Notes under the pieces: model-generated | Told to the model about the DNA's origin: nothing | What the model saw: only the letters and a program-made list of their open reading frames with translations | Databases searched by the model: none | Part shown: piece by piece, positions 19,457 to 32,800 of the stretch | How positions within the stretch are numbered: position 1 is the first letter of the stretch | Layout: each line of letters opens with the position of its first letter | DNA from: Reticulitermes speratus | Lineage: Eukaryota; Arthropoda; Insecta; Blattodea; Rhinotermitidae | Assembly (NCBI GenBank): GCA_021186555.1 | Contig: JAJKFL010000010.1 | Span: forward strand, 8,290,585 to 8,354,584 | DNA length: 64,000 nucleotides | Direction of reading: 5' to 3' | Position numbers and translations under genes: made by a program

Positions 19457-19499
19457 AGCATTTAATAATAAAAATTGTGTTAAATAACATAAAACTGTG

Positions 19500-20106
19500 T
19501 ACATTTGTTTGCATAAGATATATATAATTAAAAATGTACGGTACAAGTAACGTAAAACTTACAGTTTTCTTTGCTTCCTGTAACATAAAAGACCACTACA
19601 TTCATAAGATTACATATAACTGCACAATTTGCTTGTAAAAAAGCAAAGAATGTTTCAGTTTCCGTGTTTTGCTTCCTGTAACACTGATGGTCATTACTTT
19701 CATAAGATCACAGATTAGTGGCACAGTTTTCTTGTAAACAGACAGGAATATTACAAATGTGAAAACATGTCTTGAATAACAGAAATATAATTAGGGAGGT
19801 AAAACAAACTACCATATTTACCCAAAAATATGAAAGCCTTGCATATAAGATGGCCCCCCTCCAGTCTTCAGTTAACATGAAAATACATGTACAGAACATG
19901 TTTAATCGGGAAGAATTCTCTTCTTGTGTTTGAGTAAATGGTATTTATTATTCCAAGATAAACTGGCAAGATACTTCAAATTCCAGAGAGCATGCGAAGT
20001 TCTGCACATGAAGCGAGCAAGGCACTATGACATTAGCCAGCCATCACAAGATAATCTTAACAGTAGCTGGATAAAGACAAAAATACATTTCTTTAACATT
20101 GATTGC
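19500..20106. other. AT-rich, no recognisable gene
   Basis: Two related phrases about TTTGCTTCCTGTAACA (19572, 19670) indicate a small local duplication. No exon was found, although the missing first CAP exon must lie upstream of 20466. Confidence 0.35.
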
Positions 20107-20110
20107 TTAA

Positions 20111-20339
20111 CCCTGTAAAACCTGGTGGTTACTTTATGTCCTGCCAGGTTTAACATTCAGAAATTGTACATGGTGCTCACATTGTGTTTATTGTGTTGTG
20201 TATGGATCTCAGAACAAACAGCAGCTTCTGCCTTATACAGAATTAACAGTTTGGTTTTGTATAACTGAGCTGGAGAGTGTTTACGGTGCTGTAAGCACTG
20301 AGTTCTAATATAAAACAGACAGATTTCATCTTTAAAGGG
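20111..20339. mobile_element. piggyBac-like MITE with TTAA target sites
   Basis: Short inverted ends (CCCTGTAAA on the left, TTTAAAGGG on the right) are flanked by TTAA at 20107-20110 and 20340-20343. It sits 126 bp upstream of the first visible CAP coding exon. Confidence 0.6.
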
Positions 20340-20465
20340 TTAACAGTGACTAATGTCAACAATAGCAGGTTGATCTTGACAGAAGCCAGATTTTAGTCTC
20401 TATAAATGCATGTATTTCCTCAGGGACTGTATAGTATGATTTAAATGTGTGCTGTTTGTGTGCAG

Positions 20466-20811
20466 ATTGTGAGACAGAGCCACAGCCACATACCCCTGCC
20501 ATCGAACTAGAGTCCCTTCTTAACCGCTTAGAGAGAGTAACAACTCGTTTGGAGCAAACTGTTGGAGTCACAAGTGAATCGCTGTTCAGACAGCCTGCTT
20601 CCCAAACATCAGTTCCAGAACCTTTGCCACTGCCTACACCCCAGCCACCTCCACCACCACCATCACAGCTCACAGAAGAGGCAACGTACAAGATGAGTGT
20701 GGCGGCGTTCAGTAATATCATACAAGGTCCACTGTCTCAGTACCTGCAGTTTTCGGCGAAAATTGGTGGTGATGTGGCCATTCACTCAAAACTTGTTGAG
20801 AAAGCCTTCCG
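20466..20811 (+). CDS. capt: CAP coding exon a (first visible)
   Basis: The acceptor is GCTGTTTGTGTGCAG and the donor CG|GTAAGT. It encodes [10 protein letters not shown], the [10 protein letters not shown] coiled coil, a proline run ([12 protein letters not shown]) and the start of the helical folded domain to EKAF. Arginine is split across the junction. Confidence 0.95.
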
Positions 20812-23800
20812 GTAAGTCATTTCTCACACACGATAGTGGTAGTTGTGTGTTCAGTTGTGATAATTGGAAACTTATTGTCCAGTATGTGGTATGCATTCTT
20901 TATGTTTTAGCTTTTGCTGTTGGAATACCCACATCCCATCATTACTAGTCACGAGTATGAGGTCAGATCCTTCCAACAATGTTGATGGAAAATCTGAGTG
21001 AATTTACACCATTTTCTCCCTGTTTTTTGCCATATAGAACACCTGATATATAAAATTTATTGCAGTGCTTTTCAAATGATGGTACGCATAGCACTGGTGG
21101 TACGCAGACTATTGCCTGGTGGTACGAAAAAAAATTTAGGAGTTGTTTTCAGTAATTAAAATTTAGAAACATTAATTGCACTATTAAAATTGTTTTAAAT
21201 GTGTTGAAGTGTAGAGAAAAACATGTGTAAAGTGTATACCAAGATTGGTCTACTATCTCATTGTTCGAATATAAATACATACTCTCCTCTGTCGTCTAAT
21301 TTCGTTAAATTAGAAAAGTAGCAACTGCGAAATTTGAGGTTGCCAGTGTTGTCATTTCACTGGTAGGCAGGTTTGAAGACTTCAAACCTGCCAACCAGCT
21401 AAACATCCCAGAAGACTAGTATCCTGAATGTAGGCATTAATATTTGCAGTACCTAGTGCTACACGTACATGTTTTGTATTGTGATATTGTTACATGAGAT
21501 ACAAAAGTTTGAAAAACACTGATTTATTGCAGCTGTGAAGTAAACTAAATCAATCTGCTGTTGAATGCAGAACTGCTAAATGTGTCACAAGATCCTGCGT
21601 AGACCCTCTGCCCATTGTTGCTAGTTGCTACATAAGGCTGGCTACTGAGCGCTAAAACTTCAAGTAGTCATTGTCTTTGTAGTATTGCCCTGTTGTTGAT
21701 TAGCTCTGTCAGCAATAGGATATATGACTACATTCCATGTAGTTAGTATCTTTGCTGTTGATTAGCTCTGATAACTGTAGACGTGCTGCAGGTGCAACTG
21801 AAAACTTCTGGGCTGCCCTACACAGTTATACATGAAATTCCTCGTGTCACCTAATGCTAGGCATAACTGCCTGAATATAAGACAACTTGCTCTTTCCCAT
21901 TTGGGTATTTAGAGAAAAAAAGAACTCAGAAAATGTAGAAAATGTAATAAAAACATTAACTTTACTGTGCTGACTTTCATTAAGTATGTTAGCTGCCTAA
22001 GTGATACTGTATATGAAGATTCCAGTTCACTTATGTACACAACTATTCTACAAAGAACTGTCCACATTTTACTACTTGGCTCTTTTACGCCATGCATAAG
22101 ACGTTAATTATGTGTAAAAAAATAGCTAATTAGGTTTTGTGGAGTTTTATTTTATATTAGTTCCCTGATGATGATCCCTTGTAGATTGAAACATGTAGGA
22201 ATACTAAGTGTGATATTATAATATAAATATCTAAGGAACGGTATTGTGCATTTTGTTGGTTGAGTGTTGTGAATTGGTTATCGACAGTGCACGGAATGAA
22301 CAACATGAAGTTAGTAAAGTTTTGGTGAGGCAGATTGGAACAAAAAATAATTGTATATCTGACCTTATGTACAATATACATAACTGACCTTAAGTACCAT
22401 ATGTACATAACTGTTCCATAAGAAATGACATGTCCCTGATATGCTACTGGGAAATGCCGTAAGGCCTTACTTATGAGTCAGCCCCTACTTTGCTGTGTGG
22501 CTGCATCTGAAAAATCCTGGCCTTATATTCAGGCTTATGTGGTATAAAGACCTTTTTTTCTATATACATCATTTTATACAAGACATAACTGCTTGTCAGT
22601 ACAAAGGTGGTTAATATATATGGTTAGGTACATGATTTAATTACAGCAAGTTGGGCTGCCTGAAGGCAGAAGGAACTGCCCTGAAGCTAAGTGCTTGGTT
22701 GTGGCTGGCCCTTCCCAGATCTGTAAATGACAGTACTTAATCCCTGCTCTGAAAAAAATATTTATCAATGCCACAATATTGACGTGTTCGGAAATTGTGT
22801 GTCCTGTAAACTATCTTTGGTTCTGTCATCGATCTCCTTTACTTCATATAGAATTACAGTTTGTTATATGTTTGTCCCAAATTTTTCCAGGGCACAGTCA
22901 GAGTTCCTGACCATAGCATCGCGGTCTGCAGCACCTTCAAGCCAGTCCGACATTATGAAGCTCCTGGAACCTACATCAGCTCAGATAATGGCAGTAATGG
23001 ACTTCTTTGAGAAGAATCGTGGGTCGCCTTATTTCAACCACTTGAATGCAGTTACTGCAAGTATACCGGCACTCAGTTGGGTTACCGTGGTGAGTGTTTA
23101 CCTGTGCCTGTGGTGGACAGGTCTGGGGGTTTTCTCAGGGTACACTGATGCTGTCATTATTGTCAGGGGTTGGCCGTGTTCTTTCTGTTTGAAGTTTCAA
23201 GTCCTTAGGTGATATTGTGCCATACTGGCTGGTACATAGTTACTGACATTTCAGCGGACTGTGGTGTCTCCATCTTCAGGGTCAGATGGTCCAAGGCTGC
23301 TTGACCCTGACAATGGATAAAGCATACACCTTTCAAATATCAGTAACTGATTACCAGTCTCATGGTGTGACATCCCAGAAGATTTGAAATCTTCATCTTC
23401 ACTATTGTCACAACCTCAAATCTTGCATTGTTTATTTTCCCCTCCTTTACCCTGCCTGCATGTTGATAAATAAGTTAGTGTGGTTTAATAGCAAAGTAAT
23501 AATTGGTAATGATAAATGACAAATTGATGTGGATGTATGCAAATCAAGAAGAATGAGATGGGCAGGGCATTGGCATGTACGTGAGACAGGAGAGGTGCAT
23601 GCAGGGTTTTGGTGGGGAGACCTGAGGGAAAGAGACCACTTGAAAGACCTGGGCATAGATGGGAGCTTAATATTAAAATGGATTTTCAAGAAGTGGGATG
23701 GGAGGCACGGGCTGGATTGATCTGGCTGAGGATCGGGACAGGTGTCAGGCTCTTGTGAATGTGGTAATGAATTTTCAGGTTTCATAAAATGCAGGGAATT

Positions 23801-26800
23801 TCTTGACTAGCTGAGGACCTGTTAGCTTCTCAAGAAGGACTCTGCTCCATGGAGTTAGTTAGTTAGTTAGTTATGTATGTATATGTATACACATATTGAA
23901 CTCTTGATTATCTGAAATGTGCAGATATTTAGCAATAATGGGTAATCCAAAAATCTGGAAATATTCGCTATCCGTGATGCATTCTGCCCTGAAAGTCACT
24001 TGAGTATTGCTCTGAAATAATCCTGTAAATTTGTGTTTGTCTGGCTGTTTTCCAGTGTCCTGGAACTTCATATTTATTAATTACATAACTCATTTAACAC
24101 AACTATAGTAGCTAGTTTTTACCATATTTCAGGCATATAATACCTGATATAAGGCCTCAAACAATGGATGTTTCTCGCAAAACATTTGGAGATCACATGG
24201 TTCCTTAAAAGACTTCCCTGCAGCACCTTTTCATTGTAGCAGTCTACTCCTCTTCCATATATTGAACCCAAGAAGTCATATTAGGTAGCAAATATTTCAC
24301 AAACAGTTTACTGTCATCTGATTTCAAGACTTCTTTATTTGAATGATGTGGTACACTGTCTAAAGGTATTACAGCCTGTTCTGGCAAACCCTAAAATATA
24401 GGATGCTCACATACCCATTGCACACAGTTGTTGAACCATGTTTTAAAGGTGAAATTATCCATCTGTGTTTCCTGCTGACTAAAGTTTGTGTCTGTGAGCA
24501 TAGGAAACACAAACACTGTGCTGTCACTACTATAACTTCAGCAGGCTACAGTCACGTAGTCATTATTGTCAGAATTTCACAGTTTACACAAGGGGCATCC
24601 AACTTCTCTTGGCAAAGGGCCACAACCATTCTTGTGGGCTGGTTCTTGGGCTACACTTGTAAAAATCACAATAAGTGGTATACTTACTGCCAAAATTATT
24701 GTGTAATTTTTATAGTATACATATATAATTTACAAATGTGACTGCAGACCCCATAAAACAACCTGGCAGGCTGGGCTGGACACCCCTCATTAACACAGTC
24801 AGATGCTTTAGTTAAGTCACAAAATATCCCTCCGACATTCCTGTTTTTGGTTCACAGCATTTATTACATTGTGTGCTCATCCTGAAAGCAAATTATTGTG
24901 TGAGTATGCTGTAAGGCTGGATTAATCTAATGTGCACAACCTTCTCTAATACATTAGTGAAAGCAGTTAAGAATTAAAATGGTCTATAGTTTGTCATGTG
25001 AGACTTGTGTCCTATTTTGTGTAGGAGTTGTACTGTTGAGATTTTCAAACTGTTGGTGAAGATGCCCGTAGCAGATGAATGATAGAGACATTAGTAATGG
25101 TGCAGGTCTTTTTGAAACCCTCAGTATTTTGTTAACAGCTGACCTGTGTGCAGTATAGCAAGTTCTTCAGAGGAAGTTTTTCACTTTGTGGTTTGGCTAA
25201 GCCAAGTGATGTTTTACATGGGAGAATAAATCATGCAGCTGAAGTTCATTAATGGAATTTTGTGAAAACTGTGTGTCAGTTATGAGATGTGTGGTAATTT
25301 CAGAATAGAACACATTTATTTATGTCTTTTTACATTGCACCTTTAACAAGTTGTGTTCCTTCCTTCCTTCCAGCCATCAACGCCCTCTCCTTACGTGAAG
25401 GAGATGAATGATGCAGGACAATTTTATACTAATCGTGTGCTGAAGGATTGGAAAGAACAGTAAGTTTACTGTGTCTGGTTGTAGCTACATAGACATACAT
25501 GTTGATTAGATTAACCCTTTGGCACCAGACGTCAGGTATAGATGACAGCCATTAATGGTTTTTCTTATGTGACTGTCATTTAACCTTTAAATAATGCGCA
25601 TAAAAGTAACATCCCTAGAAATTTATTTTTATGTACTTTTAGGCAACAAGGAAATGTACACCATTTTTACGATGTGCTGCAAAATCTCTTTTATTTCCCA
25701 CAAAATGCCATTTATTTTATAGTTTTTATCTTTTTCTGTTCAAATAATACCCATGTTTTTCATTAACCACATGTTAACATTTAAATACCAACCCAGTTGT
25801 TTAAAGGTTAAAGCCCAGTCTTGTGTGCATCATACCAGACATTTAATACTGGTGCCAGAGGGTTAAGTAAGAAAGTGCATAGTTCTAAGTTATAGGATGC
25901 AGACTTTACAGTTGAGTCTTACTTCATTGCTTTTGTACATGCACAGTGTGTATTTTTGCTCCATTCTGTATATGACTGTGTTTTCTGGTGATGGAAAGGT
26001 GGAGCGGTGGGAACTGAATGGGGAATGTCAGTATATTTTTAAATGCTAATGCATGTAAACAGCACTGTGAATAAGTACTGGGGTAATGTGTGTAGGAAGT
26101 ACCATTACATGAATTAGTGATTTCAGAAATAGTCTTGACTCGGCAGTGAAACCTGCAGAAATTGGGTCTTGTTGCAAGTGTAAGTTGTGAAGTTGGGGCT
26201 GTTGTTAACAGGTGAGTAAATCTGTACTTCCATCCTGTAAGTCTCTGTGAGTGGTCCGTAGGAGACTAGAAGTTTTGTAATCTTTGGTATGATTTGCCCC
26301 CCACCCCTTCCGAGGATTTAGAAGTGATATGTTGGTGTGTATATGCATAAATGTACTTTAAACTTCTTTTCTTGCAGAGCCATTGTTGGGTTTGAAAAAA
26401 GAAATTAGCAGATCCTGAGACCGATATAATACGTCTTAGAAATTGAATGTGATAGGCCACGGTGTTTTATCAGAAATCAAAAGGGAAACACAGTGTAGTG
26501 GAACTGAATTTATTGGTTTGAAGTGAAATTTATTGTGTCTTGTTTGGGTTGCAAGCCTTTATTTCAGTGATTTCTTTGCTGCATTTTTAACCATTATTCT
26601 GCAGGACAGTTTCATGGTAAAGGTTCCTGTTGGTATTGCCACTTTGGTGTGTTACACAGATAATGCTTTTTATACTTCTCTTAATGACACAATATTACTT
26701 CTTCAGTAATTCCATGAGATTAAAATTTATCAGTAAGAAGGAAATTTGCAGATTGCAAGGAAACCCTTGGGCTCCTTGGAGCACACTTTCAGAACCAGTG

Positions 26801-29800
26801 ACAGTGGGCGGGCACGGAAAATGTCCCCTTCATCAGGATTTAATCCCTGGACTATCCAGCTCATAGTGAGGTGTTGTACAGACTACATTAACAGGCTAAG
26901 TAGTTGACAAAAATTATGTTTTCTTTTACCGGAAAAGAGGAATATACTGCTTATTATGTCTTTCTGTTGCTTGCTGTTGTTATTTCAAGTGTGGAATACA
27001 GTGATACCTCGGCTGACGAAGATAATTCGTTCCGGAATCACATTCGTTAGCCGAAACGTGATTTCCCGTAGGTTTCTATAGAAAATCTCGAACGTAAACA
27101 ACCCAGTCGGGTTGGTGGGTCTCCCCTATGTGATGTGGTCAGCTCATTTCTTTGTCACACACATACAGACGGAAAAGATAAGCTCCTGGAATGGCCCGAC
27201 CGTTCATGTTTGCTGCTTTATGTTAGCGCGAGCATCCACTAAAACATTCGTTAGCCGAATCCATATTCGTTAGCCGAGTCCGAAAAACAGCGAAAAAAAT
27301 CTTTGTTACCCAAAAAATTCGTTAGCAGGGTCACTCGTTAGCCAAGGTATCACTGTATTTGTGTTAAGAATGCAGGTTGTGAATGGCAGAACTTGTCTGT
27401 TTCAGGGCTGTGCACAATGGACTGCAAATTCGTGCACTTTATTCCTAACTTGTTTTTCCTTTGTGTGTTTATTTTTGAAGGGACAAGACCCATGTGGACT
27501 GGGTGAAGTCCTGGATTCAGACACTGACAGAGCTCCAGCAGTTTGTGAAACAGTACCATACAACAGGCTTAGTTTGGGGCGGTCAGGGGGCCGCTGCAGG
27601 ACCCCCACCACCACCAGGCCTTCCCCCACTTCCTCCACTGTTGCCACTAGATGTTTCTCCTCCTGCAGACAATTCTATGGATCGTTCTGCCCTTTTTAAG
27701 GAAATAAATAAGGGAGAAGCAGTCACATCAAGTAAGTGTGAACTTTTCAGGTTTTTGTATTGGTGTAGCTGAGGTATTCATTGTTTTGGGATATGATTCT
27801 GCATCACTAGGTAATTGGTTGACAATGTTGCAACACAACATATTGATCTCGTCTTCAAGGGTCAAAATAGCCGGGAAGAATTATTTTTGGATATTTTAAC
27901 TCTTGAAGATGGAACCACCACAGTCTCAAAATGTCATGAACCAAGAACCTAGCTCTTCATCATCATATCCCAGAAGAATTGATGCCTCCCTAATTGTCTT
28001 TTTGAACTGTTTCTGTAATTACATGACTCATCGCAGAATTGCTTGCCTTCTGTTTGCCCTTTCACGATGCTATTTCTCATTGTCCTCTTTAACTGTTCGG
28101 TGATTATGCACATACATTTACGTGTGAATGCAAGCTGTCTGAAAACGGCGTGCACATACATGTGTCTACCTCTGCTGCTTCACCTGGGCTGCACAGATGC
28201 TCAGCACTAGGACATAGGTCACATGCTAGTCAATCATTTGGTGTAACAAGTTCAAGACTTCGTACTGTGTGGGTTATTAATCCTTATCTGACCAGGGTGG
28301 GTATTGAAATTTTAATGCGTGGTTTATGAAAATTGTGAGTATTATTTGAACAGAAAAAGATAAAATTGCTAAATACCGTATATTCTCGAATCTAATGCGC
28401 ACCCTTTTTACAGTTTTAGAGGGCTAAAAAATCAGATGCGCATTAGATTCGCGGTCTAGAGCTGGATTTTGGAAAAATGATTGAGCTGCTGTACGTGCCG
28501 TAAGAACAATACAATACAATAATCTATTATTTTATTATTTATTATTATAATTTATTATTCATCAGACTCGCCGTCATCACTCATAACTGAATCGTTATCC
28601 GTGCTCTCCACCCATTCACTATCATCTTTATCTTCAACATCGTCCTCCCATACAATGTCATCGCTGCCTTGTGTTTCCGCCATAGTCGAACGTTGCTTTC
28701 ATCAACTCCAAAAATTGCAGCGGCTTTGTGGTTTCCATTCTCCTCTGCGCACCGAATAACTTCACGTTTGAACTTCGCCGTATATGAGAGTCGTTTAGAT
28801 TTCAGGTGTCCCTCTTCCATAACTACGGTACACGACAAATTGGAACAAGCACCTCCCACGTTTCAACAACTAAAGCTCAGCTGGCTTCAGACGAGATTGT
28901 GCACGTCTGTTGAGAAAGGCCCCGCCTCTCGGTATGACTCATCGGCCACAGGCGTAGCGTCGGAATATAACGCATTGGTAACATCCAATATTATTCAATC
29001 AGTCGCCCCGTGGGCAAGGGGTGGTTGAAGGAAAGGTGCGCATTAGAATCGCGAACTAACTTTTTTTCGTTTCAGAAGTCGCCAAAAACTGGGTGCGCAT
29101 TAGATTCGAGAATATACAGTAAATGGCGTTTTGTGGAAAGTGAAACAGAGATTATGCAGCATGTGTTAAGAATGCAGTAAATTTTCTTGCTGCCTAAATA
29201 TATAAACTTAATTTATAGGGGTGTTTTTTATATGCATTCTCATATGAAAATGTAGGTCTTTTAAACGTTAAGTAAATGAAACAAAATGGGCCATCAGTCG
29301 TTTCTGTAGCTGTAGTGGCGTGAAGGAAGTGCAGGATATTACAAGAATGTTATGTTGTTGCAGAAATGTGGAATGCTATGATGAAAATAGTGGTTGTGAG
29401 GAGGTAGATAGTACTCTGACATCAGATTTCATTATATTTATATGCAGAAAATGTAAGTGAAAGGAAATACTCACTGCGATGCTGCAGATTGTAACAGACC
29501 TTAAAACTGTGAGAACTGGGTTGCTGGATGGTGAGCCTACCTCTGCTTCTTGATATGTTTTAAGAAAAATGGCTTTTCAAAAAAAATAAATCCTAACCTA
29601 GTTCACATAAAAATAAAATAAAATAAAATAAGCCTATAACATCCCATGAGGGCAAAGGCCTCCTGCTATGTGCAGGGTGAGCTCTGAGAGTGCTCGCTAG
29701 GTGAGCTAGTCCTAGCAAGCTTTTGGGTACTAACACGTGATCCTACCAGATCTGGATTACAAGCGGCCATGAGTTAAAACTAGTTGGGGACTGAGACTGA

Positions 29801-32800
29801 CCACAGAAAGTAGCTTGCATAATTTTCTTTACAATTAGTGTTTGACTTTATCCTAGAGTCTTTTCTAGCATGATCTGCTTCTAGCCTGATATTTTTGCCA
29901 TAGCTTGCACAGTTTACATAATTATATTGTCTGAACTGTTCTTAGTGACTTCTCAAGTCTTCTCCATTCAGTCCTATTCCTGGCCACACGTGTCCACTGC
30001 CTGCCCACTATTTCGGTGAATAAGGCGGACCAACGGGTTCTAGGTCGTCCCACGTTCCTCTTTCCTGTCTTGGGGTCCCACATCGTCGCTGCATAGGCCC
30101 ATCTAGATTCATGCATTCTTGATACGTGGCCTCCCCACTTCCATTTCAGCTGAACTGCGGTTTGTACGCCATCTCTTGTGCCTAACTCTTTCCTGACATC
30201 TTCGTTTCTTATTCTGTCCTTTATGGATATTCGCAGAATTTTTCTCTCCATTTTCCTCTGGCAGACTTGTAGCATTTTCCTTTCCTTGGAGGTGGGAGAC
30301 CATGTCTGGCAGCCGTACAATAGTGCTGGAATCACACAGGTTTCGAAGACTTCCCTTTTCGTTGATAGTCTTATATATTTGTCCAATAAAATAAATTTTA
30401 GACTCCAAAATTTGTTCCATGCTAGACCAATTCTTCTTTTTACTTCTTTCCCTGAACTCTTATGAAAAGAGACTATTTGGCCTAAATATGTGTACTCCCT
30501 TACATATTCTAATACTTCTCTGTTAACTTTAATTTCAACTTCCGTTCCATTTGTCATCAATTTAGTTTTCCTAGGATTCATTGAAAGACCTACTTCGTTG
30601 CTGACTTTGTTTACGTCATGAATCATATTCTCTAATTCGCGCCCAGTTTTTGCGAAGAGAACTATGTCGTCTGCAAATCTCAGATTGGTCAATCTTCTTC
30701 CATTGATGCTTATTCCGTATTTGTTATCCCAATCTAGTTTGCGAAACTGATTCTCTAAAAGGCAAGTAAAGAGCTTAGGTGAAAGAGGATCCCCTTGTTT
30801 GACTCCTCGTTCTAGCCTGAATGTGCTGCCCTCAAGTTCCGTTCGTACTTTGGCATAGCTGTTCCTATAGATCGATGCAAGAAGTCTTACATATTTGCTC
30901 TGTATGCCTTGATTTTCCAGTGCTTGAAGAACGCACTCATGCTCTACGGAATCGAAGGCCTTTCTGTAGTCAATAAAGGCAATATGTATTTCATGGTTAT
31001 ATTCTTCCATTTTTTCAAATATCTGGTTTATTGTCTGGATATGGTCCGTTGTACTGTAGCCCGAGCGAAATCCTGCCTGCTGCGGCGGTTGGTTTTCGTC
31101 AAGAATTTTAGTTAGTCTCTTCGTGATTATTTTCGAGAAAAGTTTGTAAAGGTTTGACATCAAACTTATTGGTCTATAGTTATTTAGGTCGTCTTTTGGG
31201 CCTTTCTTGTGGAGAAGTATTATCGTGCTGAGGTTCCATTGTTTAGGTACTTCCTCGGTATCCAATATCAGGTTAAATAACCGGGTAATAGGTGGTATGA
31301 TTTCCTCTATGCCAAGTTTGATGAACTCATTTAGTATGCCGTCCTCTCCTGGTATTTTTCCGTTCTTCAATTCCATTATTGCCGTTCTTACTTCACTGGG
31401 GAGGATGGATAAGCTAACATCTTCGTCATCGTCTTTCTTGCGAAGAGGTCTCCGGCCTGGGTTCTCTGCTGGCAGGGTAGATGTGTATAGGTCCCTGTAG
31501 TAATCTGTCGCGTGCTTACTTATCTCTGCCCTTGAAGCTATCCTCTTCCCATTTCTGTTCTTTACTCCCAATATCCAATGTTTTCCATCCGTGAGTTCTT
31601 TTCTGATTTTCTTCACAGATTTTGATTTTTCAATTATGGTTTTCACTTCCTTTGAAATGTGATCCCGGAGGTCCTTTCTGATTTCTCTTTTCGTGAGTTT
31701 GTTTAGCTCAGAGTATTCTATTCTGTTCCTAGGCGAGTCGTGTATAAATGGTTTAATATGCTCCCTTTGGTCGATCAGTTTCTTGGTGCTCTCACTTAGG
31801 ATAATGCGTTTCTTCTTGTTCACATACCTGTATGATTTAAAAAATGAAGTATAGGGCAGTGTCCAGGGTATGTGAAGTGCTTTGTACATTCACACTATGA
31901 CCAGCTTCTTATCTCGTTACTGAAATGTAACTTGCTGTTCATTGCCTCACATGACTTGTATAGAGAAAGTCTACTTGCAACACTACTGTTATTACTACTA
32001 ATTACTGACTTAACAGTCACTGGCACCATCCAGAGTATAATTGTCTGCAAGTAATTAATATAAGTTAACAAAGACAAACTTACTGCATCCACTGTCTTGG
32101 ACAGGCTGTCAATTTAAATTTTATACTTGTGCTTTTTATGTGCCATCTGGATGGAAATATTGGAAGTACTTAGATATTGTGGTATTTGCAATAGTTTGGT
32201 CAGTGTCTATTAATGAAAACACCAATATGTTTTCCTAATTTGAGGATAACTCTGATCAGTGTTTATTAATTTTCTGAAACGTGACTGCATTTTGTGGTAC
32301 TCACTCATAGCCAAGTGGACAAGGCAGAATACTGTTGTTATTTTTTCTGGTTGCACTAGTATTTTCACAAATACTGACTTAAACTGCTGGGATAGCATAG
32401 TCATTATAGCGAACATCCGGGGTTCGAACCCAGCTGCAGGGCAAGAGATTTTCTCTTCTCAATACCTGTCTAGACCAGCCCTGGGTCCCTCACAGCCTCC
32501 TCTCCAATGGTTACCAGGGCTCTGTCCTGGGGGTAGAGTGGCTGGGGTGTGTGTTGACCCCCCCCCCCCCCCCCCCAAATCTGTCACCAAGGTTAAGAAT
32601 GAGTAGAACTATAATTCTGCTCCCTGTCTGTGCCTCCTATGGCATGTTATGTGGTGACCTGTTACTGACTTAAACTGTGCACTTATATTACTTAACTATG
32701 AATATTTTATACTATAAACTTCCTTTCTTGTAATTTTCGTTTTTGGTCAGTGAAGACACCTTTACTACTGAGTTAATGTATGATAAAGCATATAATCTTG

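Larger units (their letters stand above)
20812..22890 (+). other. CAP intron a
   Basis: About 2.1 kb. It contains a hAT MITE (21063-21521), a hammerhead-like motif (22157-22207) and otherwise AT-rich sequence without recognised features. Confidence 0.8.

Noticed and set aside
20356-20721. Minus-strand open frame opposite CAP exon a
   Set aside because: It is the shadow of the proline-rich CAP coding sequence. The plus strand has matched splice sites and family homology.
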